Shown here piece by piece: positions 1-6,435 of a stretch of DNA of 11,527 bases (the stretch's first letter is position 1; every line of letters begins with the position of its first letter). The stretch is from GWC2-40-17 sp035400705. Its GTDB lineage: Bacteria > Patescibacteriota > Patescibacteriia > Magasanikbacterales > UBA10003. The stretch lies in NCBI GenBank assembly GCA_035400705.1, contig DAOMZV010000023.1, positions 1 through 11,527 of the forward strand, read 5' to 3'. Under the pieces are notes generated by a model, which made no database searches, was not told the origin of the DNA, and was given only the letters and a program-made list of their open reading frames with translations. The translations under genes were made by a program, and so were the position numbers.

Positions 1-585
1 TCTCATGGTTGGATGGCTTATATGCTGGGAGATTCGACAGCCAAGTATGCGGGTCGGTTGACTTTAAACCCAATGGCCCATATTGATCGCTGGGGGACAA
101 TTTTAATGCCAATTATTTTGTATATAATTTCCGGTGGTAGTTTTGTTTTTGCTTATGCTAAACCAGTGCCTTACAATCCTTATAATTTAAAAAGCCAAAA
201 ATGGGGACCGGCCTTGGTGGGGGCAGCAGGACCTTTGTCTAATTTATTAGTTGCGGGGATTTTTGCTATTTTTGTTAGAATGGTGGCGCCTGGAGCTGCT
301 AGTTTGGCTGTGGCCAGTGGTGCGGCCATCATTAATTTGTTAGTAAGTTTTTTTACCATCATTATTTACGCCAATATTCTTTTGGCTGTTTTTAATTTAG
401 TACCAATTCCACCTTTGGATGGATCAAAAATTTTATTTGCCATTTTACCTGATAGATTTTATAAGTTGAAATTTTTTTTAGAGCGCAATGGTTTTATAAT
501 TTTGTTGTTTTTTGTTTTTTTTGCTTTTGAATTAATTCGACCAATTATTTCTTGGTTATTTAAATTATTTGTTGGTGGTTATTAA
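1..585 (+). CDS. Site-2 protease family (M50) intramembrane metalloprotease, 5' truncated
   Basis: An integral membrane zinc protease of the M50 family, which cleaves substrate proteins inside the membrane. The gene starts before the window: frame 1 is open from base 1 and begins SHGWMAYMLGD, the end of the HExxH zinc site followed by the family's conserved A-Y-x-L-G-D segment; the second zinc histidine is the second visible residue. Family hallmarks follow: RLTLNPMAHID, a KPVPYNP segment, GPALVGAAGPLSN, and NLVPIPPLDG near bases 400-423, whose Asp (bases 418-420) is the expected third zinc ligand. Hydrophobic stretches between these and at the C-terminus fit several membrane helices. There is no PDZ domain in the visible part, so it resembles the short soil-type or archaeal-type proteases rather than RseP. 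The substrate cannot be inferred. It ends in TAA, 11 bp before the next gene. Confidence 0.9.
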   Translation, partial: SHGWMAYMLGDSTAKYAGRLTLNPMAHIDRWGTILMPIILYIISGGSFVFAYAKPVPYNPYNLKSQKWGPALVGAAGPLSNLLVAGIFAIFVRMVAPGAASLAVASGAAIINLLVSFFTIIIYANILLAVFNLVPIPPLDGSKILFAILPDRFYKLKFFLERNGFIILLFFVFFAFELIRPIISWLFKLFVGGY

Positions 586-596
586 TTTTTAAATCT

Positions 597-803
597 ATGC
601 CAGAAAATCAGCTCACTCAAGACGAACAATGGCAAGATGATTATGGCACAAGTTTTAAATCCGCAAGGCGAGCTGGCAAAAAACGCCTCAGTCCAGGTGG
701 AGATTCTTTAGCTGGTTGCGCCAAGCGGGCTGAAGCCAATAAAGGTTATTTCCGTCGTAAGAATAAAACTCCGATTGTTATTATAGATAAAACCAGAAGA
801 TAA
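597..803 (+). CDS. Small basic protein of unknown function, 68 aa
   Basis: I do not recognise this protein. It is 68 residues, with an acidic, glutamine-rich start (about residues 1-16) and then a strongly basic body rich in Arg and Lys (SARRAGKKR, FRRKNK), ending in IDKTRR. A glycine-containing patch, SPGGDSLAG, lies near the middle. No signal peptide or membrane segment is visible. The start ATG lies 11 bp after the protease stop, has no Shine-Dalgarno sequence, but has T at -1 like almost all other genes here. Its base composition is somewhat richer in GC than its neighbours. The close spacing suggests co-transcription with the protease rather than with rpsL, which has its own promoter. 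The basic charge would fit nucleic acid or ribosome binding, but that is a guess. Confidence 0.6.
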   Translation: MPENQLTQDEQWQDDYGTSFKSARRAGKKRLSPGGDSLAGCAKRAEANKGYFRRKNKTPIVIIDKTRR

Positions 804-811
804 AAAGGCTA

Positions 812-842
812 CGACTTTAACTATTTAAATAAGGTCGATTTT
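812..842 (+). terminator. Possible weak terminator after the 68-aa gene
   Basis: Bases 812-818 (CGACTTT) can pair with 831-837 (AAGGTCG), giving seven pairs including one G-T wobble, around a 12-base AT loop. ATTTT follows. It sits just after a stop codon and just before the rpsL promoter, where a terminator is expected, but the stem is short and the T run poor. Confidence 0.35.
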
Positions 843-847
843 GGCTA

Positions 848-876
848 TTGACAATTTTTCTGTTTTTTTATATACT
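848..876 (+). promoter_or_regulatory. Sigma-70-type promoter for rpsL
   Basis: A perfect -35 box TTGACA (848-853), a 17-bp spacer, and a -10 box TATACT (871-876, five of six consensus bases). Transcription would start near base 883, giving a leader of about 90 nt before rpsL. This is the best promoter match in the window and marks the start of the str-type transcript. Confidence 0.75.
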
Positions 877-928
877 ATTTTCAGCTTTGTGGAAAATTAA
901 TATATCTAATGTATCTAGAGTTGCCCGC

Positions 929-953
929 AAAGAGATAATCTCTTTTGTTTTTT
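929..953 (+). promoter_or_regulatory. Leader hairpin with T run upstream of rpsL
   Basis: In the presumed rpsL leader, 929-935 (AAAGAGA) pairs perfectly with 939-945 (TCTCTTT) across the loop TAA, and the sequence continues TGTTTTTT. This has the shape of an intrinsic terminator or attenuator, but the stem holds only two G-C pairs and is probably weak. A second palindrome, TTAATT-G-AATTAA, follows at 952-964. The leader could be the site for feedback control by S7 or S12; that is inference from position only. Confidence 0.3.
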
Positions 954-972
954 AATTGAATTAATCTAATTT

Positions 973-1389
973 ATGCCTACAATTCATCAGCTAATTAGAA
1001 AAGGACGCAAAGTAATCAAAAAGAAAAGCAAGGCTCCAGCCATGCATTTTGGTTTAGATACTTTACATCGTAAAAAAACTTCTCCTACCAATACCAAACC
1101 GTTTTTACGCGGGGTGTGTTTGAAGGTTACTACCATGACTCCTAAAAAACCAAACTCTGCTTTGCGTAAAATTGCTAGAGTCCGTTTGTCTAATGGCATG
1201 GAAGTAACCGCTTATATTCCTGGTATTGGACACAATTTGCAGGAGCACTCTATTGTTTTAATTCGTGGCGGTCGTGTTAAAGATTTACCTGGCGTGCGCT
1301 ATCATATAGTGCGCGGAGTTTTTGATACTCAGGGTGTAGCTGATCGCAAACGTGGCCGTTCTATTTACGGCACTAAGAAAGCTAAATAA
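973..1389 (+). CDS. rpsL: 30S ribosomal protein S12
   Basis: S12 lies at the decoding centre of the small subunit and helps monitor codon-anticodon pairing. The 138-residue product has the canonical start MPTIHQLIRKGRK, the TTMTPKKPNSALRK loop (Lys58-Lys59 in the region where streptomycin-resistance changes fall in other bacteria), GIGHNLQEHS, and GGRVKDLPGVRYH. Asp104 matches the residue that is methylthiolated in E. coli. Compared with the 124-residue E. coli protein there are about 14 extra residues at roughly 25-45, at the position of the insertion in Gram-positive S12 such as the Bacillus protein. It is the first gene after the 848-876 promoter, starts without a Shine-Dalgarno sequence, and is followed after 7 bp by rpsG. 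Confidence 0.98.
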   Translation: MPTIHQLIRKGRKVIKKKSKAPAMHFGLDTLHRKKTSPTNTKPFLRGVCLKVTTMTPKKPNSALRKIARVRLSNGMEVTAYIPGIGHNLQEHSIVLIRGGRVKDLPGVRYHIVRGVFDTQGVADRKRGRSIYGTKKAK

Positions 1390-1396
1390 TTTATTT

Positions 1397-1864
1397 ATGA
1401 GAGGAAAACAAGCACCTAAAAGAGAAATCTTGCCAGATTTAAAGTATAATAATTTGGTTATTTCTAAATTTATTAATTGCATCATGTATAAAGGTAAAAA
1501 GACCGTAGCTCAAAAGGTTGTTTATTCGGCTTTGGATCAAATTGCGGCTAAAACTAAAAAAGATGCCGTAGAAGTTTTTGAAGAAGCTATCAGAAATATT
1601 GGCCCTACTGTGGAAACCAAATCTCGTCGTGTAGGTGGCGCTAACTATCAAGTGCCTATGCCAGTAAGAGGGGAGAGAAAAAACGCTTTAGCTTTTAGAT
1701 GGATTATTGATGCTGCTAGAAAAGTTAAGGGTAAATCAATGGCGGAAAGATTGGCTACGGAATTAATTGCCGCTTCAGAAAATCAGGGCGAAGCCATTAA
1801 AAAGAAAATGGACGTGGTTCGTATGGCTGAAGCTAACAAGGCTTTTGCTCATTTTGCTAGGTAA
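1397..1864 (+). CDS. rpsG: 30S ribosomal protein S7
   Basis: S7 is a primary 16S rRNA binder that nucleates assembly of the 30S head and lines the E-site; in E. coli it also represses its own operon. The product is 155 residues, the usual length, with S7 signatures: KREILPDLKY, GKKTVAQKVVYSAL, the conserved PTVETKSRRVGGANYQVP block, RNIGP, the RWIIDAARK helix and the C-terminal RMAEANKAFAHFAR. The start is placed at 1397 because the S7 N-terminus begins there, after a 7-bp gap from rpsL; the frame stays open upstream to 1352, but that would overlap rpsL and add 15 residues with no S7 counterpart. There is no Shine-Dalgarno sequence; T stands at -1. Confidence 0.98.
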   Translation: MRGKQAPKREILPDLKYNNLVISKFINCIMYKGKKTVAQKVVYSALDQIAAKTKKDAVEVFEEAIRNIGPTVETKSRRVGGANYQVPMPVRGERKNALAFRWIIDAARKVKGKSMAERLATELIAASENQGEAIKKKMDVVRMAEANKAFAHFAR

Positions 1865-1876
1865 AATTTAAATTAA

Positions 1877-1901
1877 AAAAGGCGCAATTTTTGCGTCTTT
1901 T
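1877..1901 (+). terminator. Terminator-like hairpin between rpsG and fusA
   Basis: Bases 1877-1886 (AAAAGGCGCA) pair with 1892-1901 (TGCGTCTTTT), ten pairs with one G-T wobble and a five-base loop. The A tract on one side and T tract on the other give the shape of an intrinsic terminator. It lies only 21 bp before fusA, with no promoter in between, so it is more likely a partial terminator or an RNA-processing or stabilising hairpin that lowers fusA output than an operon end. Confidence 0.6.
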
Positions 1902-1922
1902 AAAAATCAGTTAACTATTATT

Positions 1923-4001
1923 ATGCCTCGAGAATATTCACTAGAAAAAACAAGAAATATTGGTATTATTGCTCATATTGATGCCGGAAAAACTACCGTT
2001 TCTGAGCGTGTTTTGTTTTATACAGGTAAAAAATATAAGATTGGTGAAGTTCACGAAGGTGCTGCTACCATGGATTGGATGGAACAAGAAATGGAACGCG
2101 GTATTACTATCACTTCTGCTGCTACTACTTGTTTTTGGAAAGATTGCCGTATCAATTTAGTTGATACCCCAGGCCACATTGATTTTACCGTAGAAGTTAA
2201 ACGCTCTTTGCGTGTTTTAGATGGCGCGGTAGTTATTTTTGATGGGGTAGCTGGGGTAGAACCTCAATCCGAAACTAACTGGCGTTATGCCGATGATTAT
2301 AATGTTCCTCGTATCTGTTTTGTTAATAAATTAGATCGCATGGGGGCGGATTTTTTTGCCGATGTACAATCTATTCATGAACGCTTGACCAAGAATGCCA
2401 TTCCGATGCAGTTACCTATTGGCCGGGAAGCTAATTTTAAAGGTATTGTTGATTTATTAAATCGTAAAGCAGAAATTTATCTGGATGACATGGGTAAACA
2501 AATTGAAGAAACCAGCGTACCAGAAGACATGAAAGAATCAGTTGAAAAATATCGTTCCGAGTTAGTAGAAAAGATTTGCGAAAATGATGAAGATTTAATG
2601 AATCGTTATTTAGCTGGTGAAGATATTCCTGTTCCAGAATTGAAAAAAGTTTTACGTAAGGCCGTAGTTAATTTTGAAATTATTCCAGTATTTTGTGGTA
2701 GTGCTTTAAAAAATAAAGGCGTGCAATTTATGTTGGACGCAGTTGTAGATTATCTACCTTCTCCTTTAGATAGAACTGCGCCTAAGGGTGTTGACGGTAA
2801 AGATAAAGAGAAAGAAATAGAAGTAAAGGTTTCAGACAGTGAACCGTTTGTGGCTTTAGCTTTTAAGATTGCCGCTGATCCATTTGTGGGTAAATTAACT
2901 TTTTTTAGAGTTTATTCTGGCACCTTAAAAGCCGGTTCTTATGTGTTAAACACTATGACTGGCGAAAAAGAACGTATTGGTCGTTTGGTTAGAATGCACG
3001 CTAATAATCGTGAAGAAATTGAAGAAGTTTACGCTGGAGATATTGTCGCCGCCGTTGGTTTAAAAAATACTTTTACTGGCCATACTTTGTGTGATGAAAG
3101 TCATCCAATTATTTTGGAATCCATTACTTTCCCTGAACCAGTTATTCACGTGGCTGTGGAACCTAAGACTAAAGTTGACCAAGAAAAAATGGGTGTGGCT
3201 TTACAAAAATTGGCTGAAGAAGATCCAACTTTTAAAGTCCGAACTGATGAAGAAACTATGCAGACCGTTATTGGTGGTATGGGTGAATTGCACTTGGATA
3301 TTATTATTGATCGTATGAAACGCGAATTTAAAGTTGAAGCTAATGTGGGTAATCCTCAGGTTGCTTATAAAGAAACTATTAAAGGCACAGCAGAAGCTGA
3401 AGGTAAGTATATTCATCAATCTGGTGGCCGTGGTCAGTATGGTCATTGTTGGTTAAGAGTTCAACCTCGAGAACGAGGTGCTGGTTTTCAGTTTGAAAGT
3501 GAAATTAAAGGCGGTTCTATTCCTCGTGAATTTATCCCGCCAATTGAAAAAGGTGTCAAAGAAGCTTTGGATAAAGGTGTTTTGGCAGGTTATCCTTTAA
3601 TTGATGTGGCTGTAACTGTTTTTGACGGTTCCTATCATGATGTTGACTCCTCTGAAGCCGCTTTTAAATTAGCCGGTGCTTTTGCTTTAAGAGATGCGGT
3701 TAAGAAGGCTGGTTTAGTTTTGTTGGAGCCGATTATGAAAGTAGAAATTTTGACTCCAGAACAATTTATGGGTGATGTTATTGGTAATTTAAGCTCTCGT
3801 CGTGGTCAAATTAAAGAAATGCGTGAACGTGCCGGTATCAAAGTTATTGATGCTGATGTGCCTTTGGCTAACATGTTTGGTTATGCGACCGATTTGCGTT
3901 CTATGACTCAGGGTCGAGCTTCTTACACTATGGAGTTTTCTCATTATGCAGAAACCCCGTCTAATGTTACTCAGGAAATTGTTGAGGGCAGAAAGAAATA
4001 A
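1923..4001 (+). CDS. fusA: Elongation factor G (translocase GTPase)
   Basis: EF-G moves tRNAs and mRNA through the ribosome after peptide bond formation and, with ribosome recycling factor, splits spent ribosomes. All 692 residues are present, normal length. GTPase motifs: AHIDAGKT (17-24), RGITI (59-63, switch I Thr62), DTPGH (81-85), NKLD (135-138) and GSALKNKG (259-266). Domain II follows from about 305, domain III carries GGMGELHLDI (451-460), and domain IV has GGRGQYGHC (501-509) and YHDVDSSE (571-578), whose His572 corresponds to the tip histidine that contacts the decoding site. The C-terminal domain contains SSRRGQI. Nothing suggests the specialised EF-G2 paralogue. It lies 58 bp after rpsG behind a hairpin, and is followed by a separate promoter. 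Confidence 0.98.
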   Translation: MPREYSLEKTRNIGIIAHIDAGKTTVSERVLFYTGKKYKIGEVHEGAATMDWMEQEMERGITITSAATTCFWKDCRINLVDTPGHIDFTVEVKRSLRVLDGAVVIFDGVAGVEPQSETNWRYADDYNVPRICFVNKLDRMGADFFADVQSIHERLTKNAIPMQLPIGREANFKGIVDLLNRKAEIYLDDMGKQIEETSVPEDMKESVEKYRSELVEKICENDEDLMNRYLAGEDIPVPELKKVLRKAVVNFEIIPVFCGSALKNKGVQFMLDAVVDYLPSPLDRTAPKGVDGKDKEKEIEVKVSDSEPFVALAFKIAADPFVGKLTFFRVYSGTLKAGSYVLNTMTGEKERIGRLVRMHANNREEIEEVYAGDIVAAVGLKNTFTGHTLCDESHPIILESITFPEPVIHVAVEPKTKVDQEKMGVALQKLAEEDPTFKVRTDEETMQTVIGGMGELHLDIIIDRMKREFKVEANVGNPQVAYKETIKGTAEAEGKYIHQSGGRGQYGHCWLRVQPRERGAGFQFESEIKGGSIPREFIPPIEKGVKEALDKGVLAGYPLIDVAVTVFDGSYHDVDSSEAAFKLAGAFALRDAVKKAGLVLLEPIMKVEILTPEQFMGDVIGNLSSRRGQIKEMRERAGIKVIDADVPLANMFGYATDLRSMTQGRASYTMEFSHYAETPSNVTQEIVEGRKK

Positions 4002-4026
4002 AATAAATTATTGAGTAGATAAAGAT

Positions 4027-4055
4027 TTGACAAGCCTTGTTTTTAAAGCTAGAAT
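4027..4055 (+). promoter_or_regulatory. Promoter upstream of the 130-aa unknown gene
   Basis: A perfect TTGACA (4027-4032), a 17-bp spacer and TAGAAT (4050-4055, five of six consensus bases). Transcription would start near 4062, leaving a leader of only about 20 nt before the ATG at 4082. The odd-centred palindrome ACAAG-C-CTTGT (4030-4040) overlaps the end of the -35 box and could be a binding site or a minor hairpin with its TTTT tail. Confidence 0.65.
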
Positions 4056-4081
4056 AAAGACATTCTAAATTAAGAAAAAAT

Positions 4082-4474
4082 ATGGATTCTAGTTTGAAAA
4101 GAATCATTAATTTGATTAAAAAAACCGGTGATAGATTTATTGTAACCGAAACTGATGGCGACTTATCTTACGTGGTTTTATCTTTGGATGATTACGAGAA
4201 ATTATTATCAGTTAAAAAAGAATCTCAGCCGCAGTTAGAAACAAAAGCTTCTGATGAAAATCAATTGTTGGAAAAAATCAATCAAGATATTGCCATGTGG
4301 CAATCTCAACAAAAAAAGATTGCGGAAAATTTAGAAAGTTTTCGTCCAGAAGAAAAAAAAGAAAGTTTAGTTACCGAAGAAATTAATGATTTGAATATAG
4401 AAAAAACTAGCAAAGAAGAAGAGGTAGGAGAAAAAACAGAAGACCAGTATTATTTTGAGCCGTTAGAACCTTAA
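4082..4474 (+). CDS. Acidic protein of unknown function, 130 aa, between fusA and tuf
   Basis: The function is unknown. The first 42 residues (KRIINLIKKTGDRFIV, then YVVLSLDDYEKLL at 30-42) resemble the C-terminal half of Phd/YefM-type antitoxins, where a beta strand is followed by an L-x-x-x-x-Y segment. No toxin-like gene is adjacent, so a toxin-antitoxin role is not supported. A second motif, LLEKINQDIAMWQSQQ (62-77), looks helical. The rest is Glu/Lys-rich and probably disordered, ending in a distinct aromatic tail, DQYYFEPLEP. There are no membrane segments or signal peptide. From memory, similar proteins with a helical Ile-Asn-x-Asp-Ile-x-x-Trp motif and an aromatic-Glu-Pro tail occur near str genes in Patescibacteria; this needs a search. 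It has its own promoter and a hairpin behind it, so it is probably made from its own transcript or from fusA read-through. Confidence 0.75.
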   Translation: MDSSLKRIINLIKKTGDRFIVTETDGDLSYVVLSLDDYEKLLSVKKESQPQLETKASDENQLLEKINQDIAMWQSQQKKIAENLESFRPEEKKESLVTEEINDLNIEKTSKEEEVGEKTEDQYYFEPLEP

Positions 4475-4487
4475 AATAAGCTCAAAA
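4453..4487 (+). repeat. Inverted repeat spanning the stop codon of the 130-aa gene
   Basis: TTTTGAGC (4453-4460) and GCTCAAAA (4480-4487) form a perfect 8-bp inverted repeat around a 19-base loop that contains the TAA stop. In RNA it could fold at the 3' end of the message. The long loop and AT bias make it modest evidence. Confidence 0.35.
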
Positions 4488-4494
4488 CAGATTT

Positions 4495-4507
4495 CCCCAG
4501 TCTGGGG
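4495..4507 (+). terminator. GC-rich hairpin between the 130-aa gene and tuf
   Basis: CCCCAG-T-CTGGGG is a perfect inverted repeat with a realistic five-pair stem (CCCCA with TGGGG) and a three-base loop. It is strikingly GC-rich for this DNA. The T run is delayed (CTTGCATTATTTTT), so as a terminator it would be imperfect; it also ends one base before the tuf -35 box and might instead be a protein-binding site. Confidence 0.4.
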
Positions 4508-4508
4508 C

Positions 4509-4537
4509 TTGCATTATTTTTAAGATCGTGTTATACT
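4509..4537 (+). promoter_or_regulatory. Extended -10 promoter for tuf
   Basis: A -35 box TTGCAT (4509-4514, four of six consensus bases), a 17-bp spacer and TATACT (4532-4537), with TG at 4529-4530 giving the extended -10 TGn element. Transcription would begin near 4544, about 65 nt before tuf. An own promoter fits the high EF-Tu demand of growing cells. Confidence 0.7.
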
Positions 4538-4608
4538 TCTCTTTTAGAATCGTTTTATTATAAAAATTAACTTAATTTACTTAAAAAATTAATCTTAGCT
4601 ATAAAAAT

Positions 4609-5799
<1,191 letters not shown>

Positions 5800-5803
5800 A
5801 CAC

Positions 5804-6157
5804 ATGTCAGAAGTAGCTACAAAACCGAAAACAGTAAAAAAGGAAGAAGAGGCTGTCTCCCGGATTAGAATTAGAATTTGTGCTTACGACCATAAGATCA
5901 TTGATCAGTCTGTAAAGACTATTATGGAAACTGTGGAAAGAAGTGGGGCACAAGTTAGAGGACCAGTTCCTTTACCAACAGAGATTAAGAGATATACCGT
6001 TAATCGTTCCACTTTTGTGCATAAAAATGCGCGTGAACAGTACGAAATGCGCATCCACAAAAGATTGTTGGATATTCTTGAACCAACTGCCAAGACTATT
6101 GATGCTTTACAGCATTTAAACTTGCCAGCTGGCGTAGATGTAGAAATTAAGATGTAA
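5804..6157 (+). CDS. rpsJ: 30S ribosomal protein S10 (NusE)
   Basis: S10 is a head protein of the small subunit, and as NusE it also takes part in transcription antitermination with NusB. The core from about residue 19 matches the family: RIRIRICAYDHKIID, VERSGAQVRGPVPLPT, the KRYTVNRSTFVHKNAREQYEMR loop-strand region, RLLDILEPTAKTIDAL and the final AGVDVEIKM. The product is 117 residues against 103 in E. coli; the excess is a Lys/Glu-rich N-terminal tail of about 17 residues. The start ATG lies 4 bp after the tuf stop and is the only start in the window with C rather than T at -1, which may mean that it depends on translational coupling to tuf. The gene is separated from rplC by a 278-nt structured spacer, so it is grouped with tuf rather than with the rest of the S10 cluster. 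Confidence 0.98.
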   Translation: MSEVATKPKTVKKEEEAVSRIRIRICAYDHKIIDQSVKTIMETVERSGAQVRGPVPLPTEIKRYTVNRSTFVHKNAREQYEMRIHKRLLDILEPTAKTIDALQHLNLPAGVDVEIKM

Positions 6158-6277
6158 ACGCTTTAGTTAGGGCAAACAGAGAGGATCTTATCATAAGAAA
6201 ACTTCTGTGAGCTTTAATCAAAGCAAATGGAGAATTGAAATTTTAATTAAGTAATCATTGACCTTATTAATTGAAAA

Positions 6278-6308
6278 CGCTAAATAAAAATCTTAGGATT
6301 TTTTAGCG
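6278..6308 (+). promoter_or_regulatory. Bulged hairpin in the rplC leader
   Basis: CGCTAA (6278-6283) pairs with TTAGCG (6303-6308) and AAAATC (6287-6292) pairs with GATTTT (6297-6302), giving twelve pairs, a three-base bulge (6284-6286) and the tetraloop TTAG. No T run follows, so it is a structural element rather than a terminator. Confidence 0.5.
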
Positions 6309-6325
6309 CCGTTAAAGCAGGAGAA

Positions 6326-6365
6326 AAAGGTCGGAGGCCAATCATTTGGCTTCTGACTTTTGTTT
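6326..6365 (+). terminator. Strong terminator-like hairpin (attenuator candidate) before rplC
   Basis: Bases 6330-6341 (GTCGGAGGCCAA) pair with 6346-6357 (TTGGCTTCTGAC) in twelve pairs, two of them wobbles, around the tetraloop TCAT. AAAG at 6326-6329 extends the stem against TTTT at 6358-6361, and GTTT follows. A GC-containing stem with A and T tracts is the classical intrinsic terminator form. It lies 70 nt before rplC in the direction of transcription, so it must be at least partly read through or regulated if rplC and later genes depend on upstream promoters. Confidence 0.7.
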
Positions 6366-6374
6366 ATCAGAAGC
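6349..6374 (+). promoter_or_regulatory. Alternative hairpin competing with the rplC-leader terminator
   Basis: GCTTCTGA (6349-6356) pairs perfectly with TCAGAAGC (6367-6374) across a 10-base loop. It uses the 3' arm of the 6326-6361 hairpin, so the two cannot form together. TTTAATT follows, a weak T run. Because its second arm is transcribed after the terminator, it would act in the read-through RNA or as a back-up structure rather than as a classical antiterminator. Confidence 0.45.
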
Positions 6375-6435
6375 TTTAATTAAACTTAATAAGTTCAAAA
6401 GAAGATGTTTTCTTTGGGGATTATTCCTAGAAATT

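Larger units (their letters stand above)
6158..6435 (+). promoter_or_regulatory. Structured leader or intergenic region before rplC
   Basis: This is the longest non-coding gap in the window (278 nt), and it interrupts an otherwise tightly packed cluster. It holds a bulged hairpin (6278-6308), a strong terminator-like hairpin (6326-6361), and alternative pairings that would compete with it: 6258-6265 with 6327-6334, and 6349-6356 with 6367-6374. A near-repeat AGCTTTAATYAAA occurs at 6210-6222 and 6372-6384, and TTAAAGC at 6312-6318 is complementary to part of either copy. Other local palindromes are TCTTAT-C-ATAAGA (6186-6198) and GCTTT-AATC-AAAGC (6211-6224). No convincing promoter, tRNA or independent small gene was found. 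The layout suggests an attenuator controlling the downstream ribosomal protein run. Confidence 0.55.

Noticed and set aside
973..1389. S12 insertion at residues 25-45 as a novelty.
   Set aside because: A similar-sized insertion is well known in Gram-positive S12, giving the same 138-residue length as in Bacillus.
1352..1396. Longer S7 start at 1352.
   Set aside because: It overlaps rpsL by 38 bases and adds 15 residues without S7 similarity; 1397 gives the family N-terminus and normal length.
4082..4474. Toxin-antitoxin module based on the Phd/YefM-like N-terminus.
   Set aside because: No toxin-like gene is adjacent, the DNA-binding N-terminal half of Phd is missing, and the long acidic tail is atypical.
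6258..6286. Possible promoter TTGACC with a 17-bp spacer and TAAATA upstream of rplC.
   Set aside because: The -10 box matches only three of six consensus bases, and the same bases take part in the leader pairings. A TATCAT at 6189-6194 is a better -10 but lacks a good -35. Neither is strong enough to list.
6346..6435. A 30-residue N-terminal extension of L3 from TTG at 6346, with GGAGG at 6333-6337 eight bases upstream.
   Set aside because: The L3 N-terminus is conserved from the ATG at 6436. The added residues match nothing known, the codons run through the terminator hairpin, and no other gene here uses an SD sequence or a TTG start.
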